The notes under the pieces are model-generated. The model made no database searches and was not told the DNA's origin. It worked only from the letters and a program-made list of their open reading frames with translations. The translations under genes and the position numbers were made by a program. 64,000 nt of DNA from Metridium senile. Taxonomy: Eukaryota; Cnidaria; Anthozoa; Actiniaria; Metridiidae. Location: assembly GCA_949775045.1 (NCBI GenBank), contig OX459099.1, positions 2,326,501 to 2,390,500 on the forward strand. Reading direction: 5' to 3'. Below are positions 19,688 through 30,802 of this stretch, piece by piece; the stretch's first letter is position 1; every line of letters starts with the position of its first letter.

Positions 19688-22520
19688 ATGGCGAAAGGAA
19701 AGAAACTGTTTGCCAAACCGAAAAAAATCGTTGTTTTTAATGAGGATGCAAGAAGGTTAGAAGCGCGAAACTCAGATTTTGATTAGTTAAGACTGTGCGC
19801 TTTATATTTGTACTGTTTTTTTTTTTGCAGGGATTATCTACTTGGCTTTAGTAAAAGAAAGAAAGAGCGACGACAACGTGCTCACGATGTACTCAAGAAA
19901 AAACAAATCGAAGAAGTGAAAGAAATCAAACAAAAGGTACCTGATAAGCCACGATAATGTAAAAGTAAAAAAACTGTGTTGATATATTTATGTGGTTGAT
20001 TTTTCAGAAAAGAAATGAAATAATAGAGAATCTAAAGAAGCAACAACAGGAATATGGTATGAAACAACATTCAATCAGAAACACAAATATTTGTGACATA
20101 AGCTATTATAATCTTACATGTAAAGTTACCTATTTTATCATTTAAAATTCTGCAGTTGTTATATATTACGTGAAAACAAAATACTTTTTGAGTTTAAGAC
20201 TAATTTGATAATTATTATAATGATATTCAAATTCACTCTAACTTGATTCTTTTGCTACCAAAAGATGCCATGCAGTCAGATGATGATGATGACAATGATA
20301 CTCAAGATGATGTAGCAAAAGTTGATGCAACCTTTGAGCACCCTGAACACATTGTCACCGTGACAACAGTTTGCGATGTTGATCTCAGTGGAGGATCTAC
20401 AACAATTGGCGTAAATAAGGTAAAATTAAATAAAATTTACCCCTTTTTAGAATTCTATATTTTAGTTCAATATACTTATTTACTACAGTAGAGTACAAAC
20501 ACTAAAAGTGTGCAATAATTTGTACTATTTACCACTAAATAGTGTTGGGGTAAATAGTGTTGATTAAACAATAGAGAACAAAAGAATTTGCATAATTTAG
20601 CAGTATTTAGTGGTATTTATGTTGCACACTTTTAGTGTTTGTACTCTATAAGCTAAAATCTTATTACTGAATTTGGGGGTGTATGGTTAACTACAGACCA
20701 AGGATATTCCAGGCCTGAGTATATATTACAAAGGAGGGAAAAACAGGTTTCATAACTTACAACTTATTATATAAACAAAAAATTTTATGCAAAACTGATA
20801 AAACTAATATTTTCACATGTAAAATTATTTCATTTTTACATGTGTTCATATATGATATTTCTCAGTAGCAGAAACCCTGTTATTTATATAATAAAGTAGA
20901 TTAAGTCATTGAATGATTGAACTTATGATTTACATCATTATCAATTCAACTTATTTCACAAATTTGATTTTATAGGAAGTTCCTTTGTCTGAAAAATCAA
21001 TAAAAGTTGACAACATCAAGCAAACAAGCAAGGACACAAAGCTGAAACAATTTGACAAGTAAGTTTATTATATCTCACATCCAATATTTTGCGATATTTG
21101 CACAGCAACCTATAAGGACTGCAAACTATTGGACTGCAACCTTTTTAATTGTTTATTAAATTAAAATTGATATTTTGAAATCATTATTTGTTTAATACAG
21201 TAAACACCCACAGTTAAGAACCTAGTGGATGTGAGCTGCGTTGTGTGCAAAATAATTAACGTAGAGGTAGTGAGTGTGTGTCTGAGTCTCCCCAATTAGC
21301 CACTGGCTAAATACATTGAGACGTTAAAAAAGTGATTTATTTTATTTTTATTTTTTTTTTTAAGAACCTCTTGGCAGAATTTGCCATTTTAATACCCCTT
21401 AATATTAGAACCTGTTTAGCCAAACAGGATCAAGCAGGTTCTTATATGTGGGTTACAGCCAAATTACAGAATAAACAACCCAGAGGTTACTTGACACAGC
21501 TTTTTGGAAAAATGAATAATATAATTTTACAAGGAAATGCCCAATATAATAGTGCAAACACTATATTTATATGTAATGTTAGTCCAAACCAAGCTTATTT
21601 ATTATTCTTATAATAAGAAATAATAACATATCCCCTTTATAACAATTAAGAACCTGATAAAGAACCTGTTTTGCCTAAATTACCAACAACTACCCCTTTA
21701 TACAAGAACCTTTTTTGCCAGACTTTAAAAAAAATAAAGGTTCTTAACTGCAGGTGCTTACTGTATCTAAGAACACCTATAGGATCCACCCTCGCCCATA
21801 GTGGCAGATATTTATGTCTCCATTTTTCTCGACTTAAATTGCCCTATTTCATTATGACGTCACGATGTGTTTTAGTGGGGATTCTTTCTCTTTGAAAATT
21901 GAGCTTCAAATTATCTAATTTTTATGTATGTTATGTGTCTATGTTTATACTTTCATATTTATGGCATTTTGTTGTCATTTCTTTCCTATCCGTCTTGTAA
22001 ATGCAATTTTATCGTGTATTCTTGTATTGTTGTTATGAATCTGGCGACCATGATCCTTAGCGTTAGAACAATAGAATGTTTTGATGTGATGTCATTATGA
22101 AATAGGACAATTCTCCACCTAAATATTCTGCCATAATGGGCTTGGATGAATCTAATAAGTGTACATTATATTATATTATTAAGTGTATATTATATTACCA
22201 TGGGGTTCAATTCTGCCAAGGGCATATGATATTTTTCTCATGTATCTGTATTTATATTATAATGTAATAATTATAATTCGCTTGTGACCCTTTTAGTTTC
22301 ACTTTGAAGCCCCCTCTCTCCAAAAAGACATAAAAGTAATAAAAAGCTAAGAAAAGAATATTAATTTGTTATTCAATCCTTAATTGTATCTTTATTTACC
22401 TTTTTCTGTTCTTTCAGGAAAAATAATAAATACAGCAAAAAGAAAAACTTTCATCCCAAAAAGAGAAAAAATGATTCTGATTCAGCAAAGTTCAAAGCAA
22501 AGAAGAAAAGGAAAAAATAA
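19688..22520 (+). CDS. NOL12: Nucleolar protein 12 (NOL12/Nop25/Rrp17 family), complete
   Basis: Six exons: 19688-19755, 19831-19936, 20008-20056, 20265-20419, 20976-21058, 22418-22520, with all phases matching (564 nt, 187 aa). The start follows an ATCCAAT context and reads MAKGKKLFAKPKKIVVFNE. Next comes the family signature ARRDYLLGFSKRKKERR, a lysine/glutamate-rich coiled-coil stretch, an acidic stretch (SDDDDDNDTQDD), the conserved EHIVTVTTVCDVDLSG block, and a very basic C-terminus ending KKKRKK. Known role: a nucleolar RNA-binding protein required for pre-rRNA processing (yeast Rrp17 is a 5'-3' exonuclease; the metazoan proteins bind rRNA). AATAAA directly follows the stop (22521-22526). 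Introns carry two mobile elements, listed separately. Confidence 0.95.
20491..20646. mobile_element. TA-target MITE, GAGTACAAACAC family, copy 2 (NOL12 intron 4)
   Basis: Same ends as the copy at 3772-3899, flanked by TA on each side, with an extra internal duplication around TAAATAGTGTTG. Located in the NOL12 intron between 20419 and 20976. Confidence 0.75.
21198..21763. mobile_element. Mariner/pogo-type non-autonomous element (NOL12 intron 5)
   Basis: The ends CAGTAAACACCCACAGTTAAG and CTTAACTGCAGGTGCTTACTG (near-inverted) are flanked by TA. The inside has recurrent AAGAACCT / AGGTTCTT words, as does the separate element at 42643-43146. A second repeat (GTTGTGTGCAAAATAATTAA, about 21237-21345) is inserted near its left end. 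No transposase ORF remains. Confidence 0.7.
21237..21345 (+). repeat. SINE-like dispersed repeat, copy 1
   Basis: Contains GTTGTGTGCAAAATAATTAA, GTAGAGGTAGTGAGTGTGTG, TCTGAGTCTCCCC and GAGACGTTAAAAAAGTGA. The same order of blocks occurs at about 36635-36760, 37755-37890 and 53111-53240. TCTGAGTCTCC loosely resembles a Pol III B box, but I could not define a convincing A box. Possibly a SINE. Confidence 0.55.
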
Positions 22521-22885
22521 AATAAATAATTTTGTTCAATATTGGTTTAGAATGATTTGTCTGCATGTCTGGTTTTAGGACTTTTCCAACATATTAAAGT
22601 CCGCCAGTGCTCTTCCTTACCCCTCCCCCACCTTTCCTTTTTGTGGTTACTCCGTTTTACGGAGTACCACTTTGTCATCACGCTGTGTAAGTCCGTCTGT
22701 AACAATAGAATGTGACGTCACGATAGATGACGTCTCTGCCCCAAGGCCTAGGTCGGTACGCGCAAATAAAGGTACTTTTATGTACTTTTAGTCGTTATTT
22801 CTTTTAAAAACTTAATCGATTAAGGAGATCCTATTTCAAGTTTCATCTGCCGGATAATTGGAGGGCAAAATTCTTTTTTTTTTAT

Positions 22886-24028
22886 AAAGACGAGGATATC
22901 TTGGCCGGAATGATCCGCCGTTAGCGAAGTCCTTTCACAGAAGATGTGCCACGCCAGCAGAATTGCATTCGCTTCGGTATATTATCAAGCACTTTCAAAC
23001 AGAAATCTTGAGTTTATATTGATTAATGTGCTATTTTTGTTCTTCATAATGTCAGAGAACGTGACTTCCTTCACGAAGCCTACAAAGCTTGACAAAGCGA
23101 ACACCGTCAACACGACATAAAAACATTCAGATCGGCCTGTCTGAAAACCACTCTCAACAGCCCAAATCGCCTCAAAAATTACACAAATTGCTTAAATAAC
23201 TATCTATCTTTCTTGTTCTGACGTTGAATTTTCAAGAACAACTTCAAGTTTTCGAAGCATTCAAGTTTTCGAACTCTAGATCCATTATCGCATACTCAAA
23301 TCTTCGTAGCGGCGCTTTGGGGGAGGGGACGGGATGAAATGTCAACACTTTGTAACACAGGCATCCCGGTACATAGAAATATATGTCGAACAGATTCATA
23401 CAGCCCAAAATCCATCTTTATTTTCGTGACGTTTATTTCTCAAAAGGTTAATCTTGATAATAATGTTTCTGAGATTTAGTTTTCATTTTCTCAATAAAAA
23501 CATTATGAAATTTGGGATAAGGACATTTCTCATTAAAATAACCTAAAATTAGTCATAAATGATTTACGTGCATATGTTTATTTTTGTGCACATTTTAAAC
23601 ATTTTGTAAACATTAATCAACCAATTTAGTTCCTCCTCACCCTCGGGACTTTCCAAAGTAGCCCGGTTGGCCGCAGAAAAGAGGTATAGAATAGGTATAT
23701 AGGAATAGATTTGGAGCTTTTTATTCTGACCGCCTAATAGAGGGTGACCACTTAATGGGTGACCGCTTAATAGAGGTACCACTGTATATGTATTGTGTAT
23801 GATCTATGTATGATACATTATGAATAGCTGTTATTACAGTTATATGCAAATGATTTCAAACAATGGATTCAAATTGAGGCTTTCGGGCAAACCTATTGTT
23901 TTCGCCCGAAAGCCTCCACTTCAACCCATTGTTCAAAATCATTTGCATATAACTGTAATAACAGCTATTTCAATCCCTCAGAATCCCTTCTGTTCAGTAG
24001 CCCGAGTAATCGCTCACAGAGCGTCTAG
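22886..24028 (+). mobile_element. Helitron-like non-autonomous element, copy 1
   Basis: The 3' end is a hairpin CGCTC-ACA-GAGCG followed by TCTAG and a host T, the arrangement of Helitron 3' termini. An inverted copy lies at 62276-63592; similarity starts near ATAAAGACGAGGATATCTTG and includes a stretch around CATAATGTCAGAGAACGTGA. Neither copy has an ORF resembling Rep/helicase. This copy carries a degraded pogo-like MITE (about 23625-23784, ending GAGGTACCACTG-TA) and a foldback at 23823-23969 that is missing from the other copy. The exact 5' end is uncertain. Confidence 0.5.
23823..23969. mobile_element. Foldback insertion inside the Helitron-like element
   Basis: The arms, starting ATAGCTGTTATTACAG and closing CTGTAATAACAGCTAT, pair over about 65 bp with a loop around CAAACCTATTGTTTTCG. 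The copy of the host element at 62276-63592 lacks this stretch: CATTATTAATTTCAATCC there corresponds to both flanks here. It is therefore a later insertion or expansion. Confidence 0.65.
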
Positions 24029-26024
24029 TTTCCATTTAATCTAATTTTAAAGTAGGTCCATAATTATATTTCTATTTATTTTAACTTCTACTCTAAATTC
24101 AAAAGCCACTCGAATAGCATTGCAGCATTTCACTGCAGAAACTTATAGTATCATCATTTCTAACACTTAACTTAACTAAACAAGTGAGAGTAACCACATG
24201 AGCTCCTTGAGCTCCTTTAATTTGTATAGACCCCGTGTTTCTCGCGGGTATCATGACAACACAGGAACCCCAAAATCCGATTTCCCAAAAAAAAAAACAA
24301 GAATGCCAAATTTGCAGGCTATCAGGTAAATGGTTAAACAAAATCAAAATCCGATATCATATATTACAGCTTATAAAAACACTGAATGCGCATTTAGTTT
24401 GAAACAGTACTTCAAACTGCATGGGTGGTCCTCAAAACACCAGTTTGGGGACTATCCCAGCACCAGTTACCAGTTAAATTTTAAACAATAAGAAACTGAT
24501 CGTTTGTAGAAAAATGAAAACAAAAAATATTACCGATAACAGCTAATAATAGAAACTCTTTAAAAAAAGCCATATACATGTAGTTTTATATTTTTTGTTT
24601 TAATCGGTCACGTGCTCAATAAATGTTACGAATCACTGAGAGCCCAAAAAATATTACAATATCGCTTGTGTCGATTTGTTAAAACAAAAACGACATTTTA
24701 ACGGCTACTCTACCGTTCAGCGTTATTCGAGATTTTTAATTTACGATTTCCAGTAAATGTGGACGCACTTTGTCAAATCACTTCACTGGTGCATTACAAT
24801 CGGATTTTATTTTTAAACGGTGACTTCATTGCTTGTCTCATATCTGGCACTTCAGTCAGTACAAGTATGACAAGGAAAAGCCAGTAAGTATGCACGCTGT
24901 TAGAAAACAAAGAATTTGTTTATGTTCATAAAAAGCCTGAGGCAATTTACCAACAAATTATTCTATTAGATTGAAAATACTAAAACCATGAAATAAAACC
25001 AAAAGTTGCTCGCTTATAGCTTTGATTTAGTGACTATTTAATGAATATCACTCAACCAGAAACATCAAGTACAAATGCCTTGTTGCAAATTTGCTTGTCT
25101 TTGGCAGGGGCTAATAGTCACTAAAAAGAACTATTACACATTAAAAATTTGATTTTATCTCATGGATATAGTGTTGGCGCTCTAGGATCGCTTACATAGT
25201 TTCAATATCAATTAACATCTACGAAAAACAGGTTTTCTTGGGATCAGTTGAGTTTCAATTGCGCGTGAAGACATTGAAGATCTCGCGAAATCCAAGGTAA
25301 GTTTTTATATGTAATATTTTATATGTTTTTGAATAACTCATGTTGCGTTTTTCGTAAACAAAAGCAAGACTTTTGACAATGTTTAGTCGAAAACTACTTG
25401 TTTTGAATAACAGCAAGAACCTGTTATCAGATGAGCGAATGGTTTTTTGACCTTAGATCGTTACTAAATGCATTTGATTGATAGAAATTGATATTTAGTG
25501 GTTGTGATTTTAAATGAATTGTTTTTAATTGTATCAGCAGTAGCTAGTACTGACTACAACTGAAATCCCTTTCAAAATTACAAAAAAAAAACGTTCTTCT
25601 CTTGATACCAGAAAATTAAAAATATATTGTGTTGAGAGCGAAATCAGTTAAAAACCCTAAATTAAAAAAAAAATTACTAATAGTTTCTAATAGAGCTTTT
25701 TCGTGTAAGACCAATATACTTTTGAATCATCGCACTGGTAATTCAAAATCCGTTATTGTCTTTTCATCTCTTTGTTAATACAAAACAATGGAAAAAATTA
25801 GAAAAAATAAGTCAAGCATTATAATTTGACACGAAATTGTCATAAGTATATAAGAGAATACGTTTACATGCATTCGTCTTTCATTGAACAGCATATTCTT
25901 CTTACACTGCATGAATCATATCAACAGCTACATATACGACAAACCCTAATTATGAATAAATGACAATGACAAAAGAGAAAATGTATACTTCGTGTATCTA
26001 TGGAAAATAGGTTAATTTTTATAA

Positions 26025-27309
26025 TCAAATTTCTTCAAACAAACGTATGTGTCTCTCAGTAAGAAAAGTACAAAGTTCTACAACTGTTGGCAACAACCAT
26101 CTTGGATGACGCCAAATACCTGAAATGCATTTATAGTCTTTGAGATTTTTGAAAACATGTTCCACTTTTATTCTTTTTTGTGAGAGTTTCCTGTTGAAAC
26201 GTCTAGCCTTTCTTTGATCTCGAGGATTTTGCATTCTTCTGATTTGGTTTTGCCTAAAAGGTGTGAGGAGTGGTGGGATGTCTGGATACCCTCTGTCGGC
26301 CAAGAAAACAACATTGGGTGGTATGTCAAGAGCTAATCCTGGTCCAATTTGGTCCATCAATCGAAAGGTCTGTGCATCATTCATACTGCCAAGAAATCCC
26401 GCCTGAAGAAAACAAATATGACCACGGTTATCACAGACCAACTGCATGTGTGTTTAACAGATGAAAATGGCGGTGCCCACTGTAAAAGTTTCGTTGTGGC
26501 TCTGCCAATGGTCTGTAAATCTCGTGAGGTGTAACGTCAATCAGCCCTACGCAATTGGGAAAAGCGCCCCATGTGTTGCGCATAGAATTCCACTCTCGTA
26601 CAGTTGGCCATGTAACTGTGCTGTGAAAATATCTCCAAAGGATACAAATATTTTGGTATAAAAGTGCCGAAATTGTTGATGGACTAACATCAAATAGTAA
26701 TGCGAGTGTATCTACATGAGTGTACTTTCTTAACCAAATAAAAACCAGTAAAATCCTGTTGTTCACGTCAAGTTTGTATCGTCTATATCTTAGTCGAGGC
26801 AGGCCATTCCTTGTAATTACAAAAAGACGAGGAGTCACCCCATTGACAATGTCGAGGAAAGACTCTACTGTCTCACCAGTGTTGAGCCAAAATAGGTATT
26901 GTTGGCCAGCAATCAAAGAGAAAACGTCTCGCCCAGAAAAGTTATATCCATGAAAATTAGGAAGAAGTCTATCACGCAGAGAAAGCAAACAGTGGATTGG
27001 ACAGACCAGAGAAAACACAGCAGCAATGAGTTGAGTAAAGACGGATAATAATATGGATAATTGGCGCAGCTGATCGTCATAGATTAAATGAGGTACATCT
27101 GGAGGAGCAAGAACTATCAGAGCAGAAGTGACTTGCTGGAACATCGAAAGAAGCCAAAAATATAGACGAATCATTGTGCAATAGTGATTGAGCGAAAAAC
27201 ACGTAACTACAAGTACGAGTACAAGTGAAAATAAGCCAAAATTGATACTTGCAAAAAGTTTGTTATTTAGTGGCTGTTTTTTCAGTATATCGTACCGCCA
27301 TTCAATCAT
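26025..27309 (-). pseudogene. Harbinger (HARBI1-like, DDE) transposase, one frameshift
   Basis: Two overlapping frames. 26431-27309 encodes the N-terminal part, including a helix-turn-helix-like stretch LALLFDVSPSTISALLYQN and the first catalytic region FPNCVGLIDVTPHEI, and ends NFYSGHRHFHLLNT. 26025-26447 continues with QLVCDNRGHICFLQAGFLGS, the second aspartate in VVFLADRGYPD and the glutamate in RIKVEHVFKNLKDY. The DDE triad (GLID, LADRGY, VEHVF) is therefore complete, but a single-base shift near 26447 separates the first aspartate from the rest. The N-terminal 100 residues are hydrophobic and unusual, so the true start may be further in. The family cuts and pastes DNA with a Myb-like partner protein. 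Confidence 0.85.
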
Positions 27310-29206
27310 AGCGCGCAGTCTAATTAAATTCTAATTCAAGGATACAATACTTCATTCAGGTCAATTATTTCTCATTCATACCCAAATTGCCCCAATGTTG
27401 TTTTTAGATTGTTCTCAATTCCTCAATGGGGTTAAGAACAATACAAAAGCGGGATAACTTTGTTACGATTACATGGAACTAGGCTTACGCAGTATGTTAA
27501 AATCACTAATCACTCCTATTGTATTAAGATGTTTATTCCTCCTATGAACAAATATAATTCAAACCACACAAGGCCAAATGATGAACAATTGCGAAAAGTA
27601 GTAATCACTTATTGTGATCTTTGAAAAAATCTCCTCCCCCTGAAGGTGTATAAAAAGGAGCAAAAAAACTCATTCAAAACACTCTCGTCATCAATAAAGG
27701 CTGGATTATGGCGACCATTCGAAACAGATCAAGAGCCATCATTGCTTCCATCGCCATCTTCTTCTTCGAAGGGAGCTAAAGGGATGAAAATAAGAGTTTG
27801 TGAAATTGAAACCGAAGTTATCATGGATGCTTACATGCACAGTATGGAACAAGGATGGACGCTGTTCTTTCAAGAGTAAAATACAGACCTCTGCTGTAAA
27901 TCCCAGTCTTGCCAACTATTACATGAAAGAGCAAGATAAAAAAAGTTGTGAGACGTATGAAGAGAATCGTCACGGAAGAATTGAAGAAACAAGCTGTTTT
28001 ATACCAGAAGACTGCAAGCCAAAAACGCTGTCCTGAGAAAGAATTTCAACATAGAGTTGAAGAGACAAGTAATGCTGAAGGCCTACTCTGGGGTCCAAAA
28101 CCGCCGCGGCTAATGGCGGCATTAGGCGATATTGGGCGGTATTGGCCAAAAAAGGCAAAATATTGCAGCGGCTAATGGCGGCATTAGGCGGTATTGGGCG
28201 GTATTGGCCAAAAAGAGCAAAATGTTGCAGCAAATTATGTTGATATCAGGCATATTAGGTGATGTTGGCAAAAAAGGAGCAAAATATTGCAACATTAGGT
28301 AATTTTGGGTGACTTAATTTAAACATTCATACATATATATATATATATATACATAGTATTTTTCAAAAGTGTGACATATATATACATGTGTGTGTGTGTG
28401 TGTATGGATATGTCTATTCTATAGGTAATTTGACATATATAATGACATAAATATATAAAAAAATTTAAAAGAATTTTGTAAAGTAATATATACAAATAGA
28501 TATAACAACACATGACATCAATTATTTTTGTTTGTGCACACCAAGCAATTTTTTATTCACAAACAGTTTTATTAACTGATGTTATGCTTTTCATTACATA
28601 TTGAATCATAATTTTATAAAACGTATTACTTTAGTAGTCAAATAAACACAATAGAAATATAAGATTAATTTAAGAGTATAGTAGTGCATCATAAGCTTAA
28701 GTGTATTTCACATACTTGAATAATGAAACACCACTATGATTTGGCTTTAATCACCATATATCTGAATTAAAATGCTTATCTTTGTGAAGTTTAAAGAAAG
28801 TTCCTTTGAACAGATGGAGCTTATAAAACATCTGACATTCTCTGCATTTATCATTTGTTCGTCTTTATATATGGTGACTAAAAAGAAGATAATATATTTC
28901 AGTTAAAGTTCAAACACAAAAGAAAACAGAAGAATTAATTAGATAATAATCTTAAATAATCTGAAGTGTATTTTACGGGTTTATTTGTGTACACTTTTAG
29001 AGTAAAGGAGCTTGCCTACCTTTGGCATGGTGATTTCCCAATTCATTAGAGTAGAAAAGACTTAAGTTATGAAGCATTGCAGATGAAAAATTGACAGTAA
29101 CCTCAGACAAATGGTTCAGTGGATAATCTTAATTTGTTTTTAAAAGAAAATCTCATTTGCTTATCTACAAAAATGTATACAAAATACTAAACACAGTGAA
29201 AAATTA

Positions 29207-29357
29207 CACCGCTGATCAAAAGTAACGTGGAATTTAGGTTGGTACTTCATGTACCATAACTAGTGTTTCATTTACACATACATATTTACTTGAGACCACA
29301 TAATATACCATACATGAAGTACCTACCTAAAATCCACACTACATTTGAACAGCGGTG
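29207..29357. mobile_element. TTA-target MITE (CACCGCTG ends)
   Basis: The ends CACCGCTGATCAAAAGTAAC and its imperfect complement GTTCAAA...CAGCGGTG-type right end are flanked by TTA on both sides (29204-29206, 29358-29360). Inside, GGTACTTCATGTAC pairs with GTACATGAAGTACC-like sequence. A TTA duplication is typical of PIF/Harbinger MITEs. Confidence 0.7.
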
Positions 29358-29808
29358 TTACTTTTCACAATGGTAGTTGACACAAGTGACAAATTCTGTA
29401 GTTATGGGGAAAAATAGGTTATTTTCAAAATGTGCCGGCCAGATATTGCCTCTTTGATGTCTTGATTTGATTTTGGAAATGTACAGGATCCTGGCTGATG
29501 ATAAGTATACCTTTTTACTTCTTTGTGAAATAAGATTATATAACTTCAACTCGATCACACGATGAGTGACTGCAAAATATTAAATTAATCTAGAGAAATA
29601 GATGAACATTGTGTAATGCAACATACACGTTGATTTTACACCTTTTAATAGTCCAATGTTCTCTTTCCAATGAATCATTTTGCTCACTTTCATCAACAAT
29701 ATTGTGATACAAGCAACACTGCATCAGCATTAAAAAGAGTGATTATTGACTTGAATTATTATTTCATTTTGTTTCATTTCACTATACAATCGTGAGGAAT
29801 GCGTAATA

Positions 29809-29949
29809 GAGTACAAACACTAAAAGTGTGCAGCACTTGGCACTATTTAGCAGTAAATAGTGTTGATTAGACAATAGAGAACAATAAAATTAGACTAATT
29901 TAGCAGTATTTAGTGGTATTTATGCTGCACACTTTTAGTGCTTGTACTC
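29809..29949. mobile_element. TA-target MITE, GAGTACAAACAC family, copy 3
   Basis: Starts GAGTACAAACACTAAAAGTG, ends CACTTTTAGTGCTTGTACTC, flanked by TA. Same inner architecture as the copies at 3772 and 20491. Confidence 0.75.
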
Positions 29950-29991
29950 TAGTATTGTCTTGTACTCTAGTATGAATTAAAACGTTTAATC

Positions 29992-30496
29992 AGAGTGCTT
30001 ACACTATGTCCATGAAATAAAATGTAAAGAGTAATACTAACTAATAGTTTTGACAGCTTTAGTAACAATACACAAGGGAAACCAAATACTCAAGACCATA
30101 GAAAGTTAATAGACCATAGAAAGTTAATAATTTATTCAATAGAGGCAAACTTTATTGTTTCAACATTGCATTTCATCAGAGTAGTTTTCACAAACCCATG
30201 AAAAATGTAGTACTATTACAGTCTAATTCTTTTGTTTTCTATTGTTTGAATCGGTCTATTACACTCTAATAAGTAAACTTTGCCAGTTTCACGGGTTATT
30301 AAATAAAGCATTAACTTTCTAAACTCTTGAATATTTGCATTGCTTTCCCTTTTGTATTGTTACTAAAGTTGTTCCAGTTGAGTGATAGTGACTCCAGGTA
30401 GTGACTATAGCTACATGTAATTATAGTCACTAAATAAAAACTATTAGTTAGTATTACTATTTAGTTTTTATTTCATGGACATAGTGTAAGCACTCT
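29992..30496. mobile_element. Foldback element, AGAGTGCTTACACTATGTCC family
   Basis: The left arm starts AGAGTGCTTACACTATGTCC and runs through TAGTAACAATACACAAGGGA; the right arm is the inverted equivalent ending near GGACATAGTGTAAGCACTCT. A second member is at 31924-32396, immediately outside the Harbinger right end, and a fragment lies at about 25020-25185. An ACCATAGAAAGTTAATA repeat is duplicated near 30097-30131. Confidence 0.7.
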
Positions 30497-30560
30497 AACT
30501 AGTAAATAGAGTAAACAGAAGGTATTTTATGTATGTGGGTCTGATCCGCGGTTATATGAT

Positions 30561-30802
30561 GTGTGTATGATTATGATCGCCGTGGAGAAATAAGCAATTT
30601 ATGTAATTGCAATTATAGAAGCCCGAAAAAAATTTGGGACTTCAACGGGATTTGAACCCATAGCTCAGTTGGTAGAGCATTGCTCCGGTACTGCAAAGGT
30701 CATGGGTTCAAATCCCATTGAAGTCCCGAATTTTTTTCAGGCTTCTATAATTGCAATTACATAAATTGCTTAGTTCTCCGCGACAATCATAATCATACAC
30801 AC
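30561..30802. mobile_element. Palindromic element with a tRNA-like core
   Basis: The outer arms (GTGTGTATGATTATGATCG ... and complement) pair over about 100 bp on each side. The centre, 30659-30720, reads CATAGCTCAGTTGGTAGAGC (Pol III A box and D-arm), an anticodon-stem-like part with loop CCGGTAC, then AGGTC and ATGGG-TTCAAAT-CCCAT (T-arm and B box). The 3' acceptor-like strand TTGAAGTCCC has its complement not at tRNA position 1 but in the inverted arm, because the T-arm half is also present upstream in inverted orientation. It is therefore not a normal tRNA gene but a tRNA-derived palindrome. Confidence 0.75.

Larger units (their letters stand above)
22521..25691. other. Intergenic repeat region downstream of NOL12
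   Basis: No coding exon supported. It holds a 1.1 kb Helitron-like repeat with internal insertions (listed) and, at about 25020-25185, a fragment of the family with inner TCACTCAACCAGAAACATCAA and end ATGGATATAGTG, also seen at 29992-30496 and 31924-32396. A perfect ACTCCGTTTTACGGAGT palindrome lies near 22650. The rest (about 24040-25000) shows nothing I recognise. Confidence 0.55.

Noticed and set aside
30659..30728. Functional tRNA gene
   Set aside because: D-arm and T-arm look real, but the 5' acceptor strand does not pair with the 3' one, position 33 is not T, and the sequence is embedded in a perfect inverted repeat.
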